Positions 63,778-64,000 of a stretch of 64,000 nucleotides of DNA are shown here, piece by piece (the first letter of the stretch is position 1; each line of letters begins with the position of its first letter). The translations under genes were made by a program, and so were the position numbers. The notes below the pieces were generated by a model. It did not search any database, was not told the DNA's origin, and saw nothing but the letters and a program-made list of their open reading frames with translations. This stretch comes from Mesobacillus subterraneus (GTDB taxonomy: Bacteria > Bacillota > Bacilli > Bacillales > Cytobacillaceae), in NCBI RefSeq assembly GCF_020524355.2, contig NZ_CP129019.1, positions 2,108,001-2,172,000 of the forward strand, read 5' to 3'.

Positions 63778-64000
63778 TTATTTTCCGATCCGATTTGCAA
63801 TGAAAACATTTATAGATGATAGGACGATGATGATCAGGAACAGAATAATGGCTGTTGCCGAAGCTGTACCAAATGCCATATTATTAAACGCTTCACGATA
63901 TAAATAAAGCACCACTGTCAAACCTTCTTCACGGTATGTCCTGCCCACCATAATGAGCGGCTCAGTAAATAATTGTAAAGCACCGATAGTGGAGGTGAAT
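63778..64000 (-). CDS. carbohydrate ABC transporter permease (MalF type), C-terminal part
   Basis: Only the last 73 codons are in the window. They encode ALQLFTEPLIMVGRTYREEG...VVLYLYREAFNNMAFGTASATAIILFLIIIVLSSINVFIANRIGK, the typical end of the MalF/UgpA-type partner: a late periplasmic loop and the final membrane helix. The gene continues past position 64000. Confidence 0.85.
   Translation of the reverse strand, partial: FTSTIGALQLFTEPLIMVGRTYREEGLTVVLYLYREAFNNMAFGTASATAIILFLIIIVLSSINVFIANRIGK

Overview
The window looks like a chromosomal segment of a pigmented, low-G+C Bacillaceae bacterium. The basis is the Gram-positive ribosome binding sites, a C30 carotenoid pathway of the staphylococcal/Bacillus type, and several families typical of bacilli (type 2 IPP isomerase, YkuK, DUF3231, YesL/DUF624, hemolysin III). 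The species cannot be named from the sequence. No rRNA, tRNA or CRISPR array was seen.

Layout. (1) 1-10.6 kb: two adjoining carotenoid loci, all on the minus strand. One holds two desaturases, crtM, fni and a MerR/B12-domain regulator. The other holds an esterase, crtP, aldH and the start of crtN. The first operon begins with three perfectly spaced 11-bp direct repeats plus one inverted copy laid over its promoter, the architecture of CarH/LitR operators. (2) 10.9-13 kb: an intergenic repeat element, an SDR oxidoreductase and an HExxH metalloprotease. (3) 13-30 kb: a defence-type island with a PD-(D/E)XK protein, an McrC-like (DUF2357-like) nuclease and McrB-like ATPase, two small unknowns, a NERD-UvrD helicase, a GIY-YIG protein, two PLD-SF2 helicases each next to a nucleotide pyrophosphohydrolase (NUDIX or MazG-like), and an Ltp-type surface protein. 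(4) 30.6-39.4 kb: a catabolic cluster with a carotenoid/lignostilbene-type oxygenase, acyl-CoA ligase, thiolase, nitronate-monooxygenase-like protein, muconolactone-isomerase-like protein, alpha/beta hydrolase and thioesterase. It is arranged around a sigma-54 activator, and both transcription units have textbook -24/-12 promoters. (5) 39.9-42.3 kb: a G+C-richer, probably acquired pair, an RsgA-like ribosome GTPase and an APH-like kinase, behind a ~300-nt leader with a 10-codon uORF and two terminators. (6) 42.7-59 kb: miscellaneous genes (VOC protein, small kinase, ECF sigma/anti-sigma, DUF3231, ABC-2 exporter, nitroreductase, hemolysin III) with IS remnants. (7) 59.7-64 kb: a LacI-controlled beta-glucoside uptake and hydrolysis operon running off the right edge.

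About ten genes carry single-base frameshifts. Most are +1 and lie in homopolymer runs (G7, A8, A8, G4, G6, A7, A7). This pattern suggests uncorrected sequencing errors at least as strongly as gene decay, so the affected genes are described with both readings.

The observations most worth following up are the RsgA-APH operon with its attenuator leader, the divergent sigma-54 oxygenase cluster, the twin pyrophosphohydrolase plus PLD-helicase modules, the McrBC-like operon with two small unknown genes, and the CarH-type operator paired with a regulator that lacks part of the B12 light-sensing signature.
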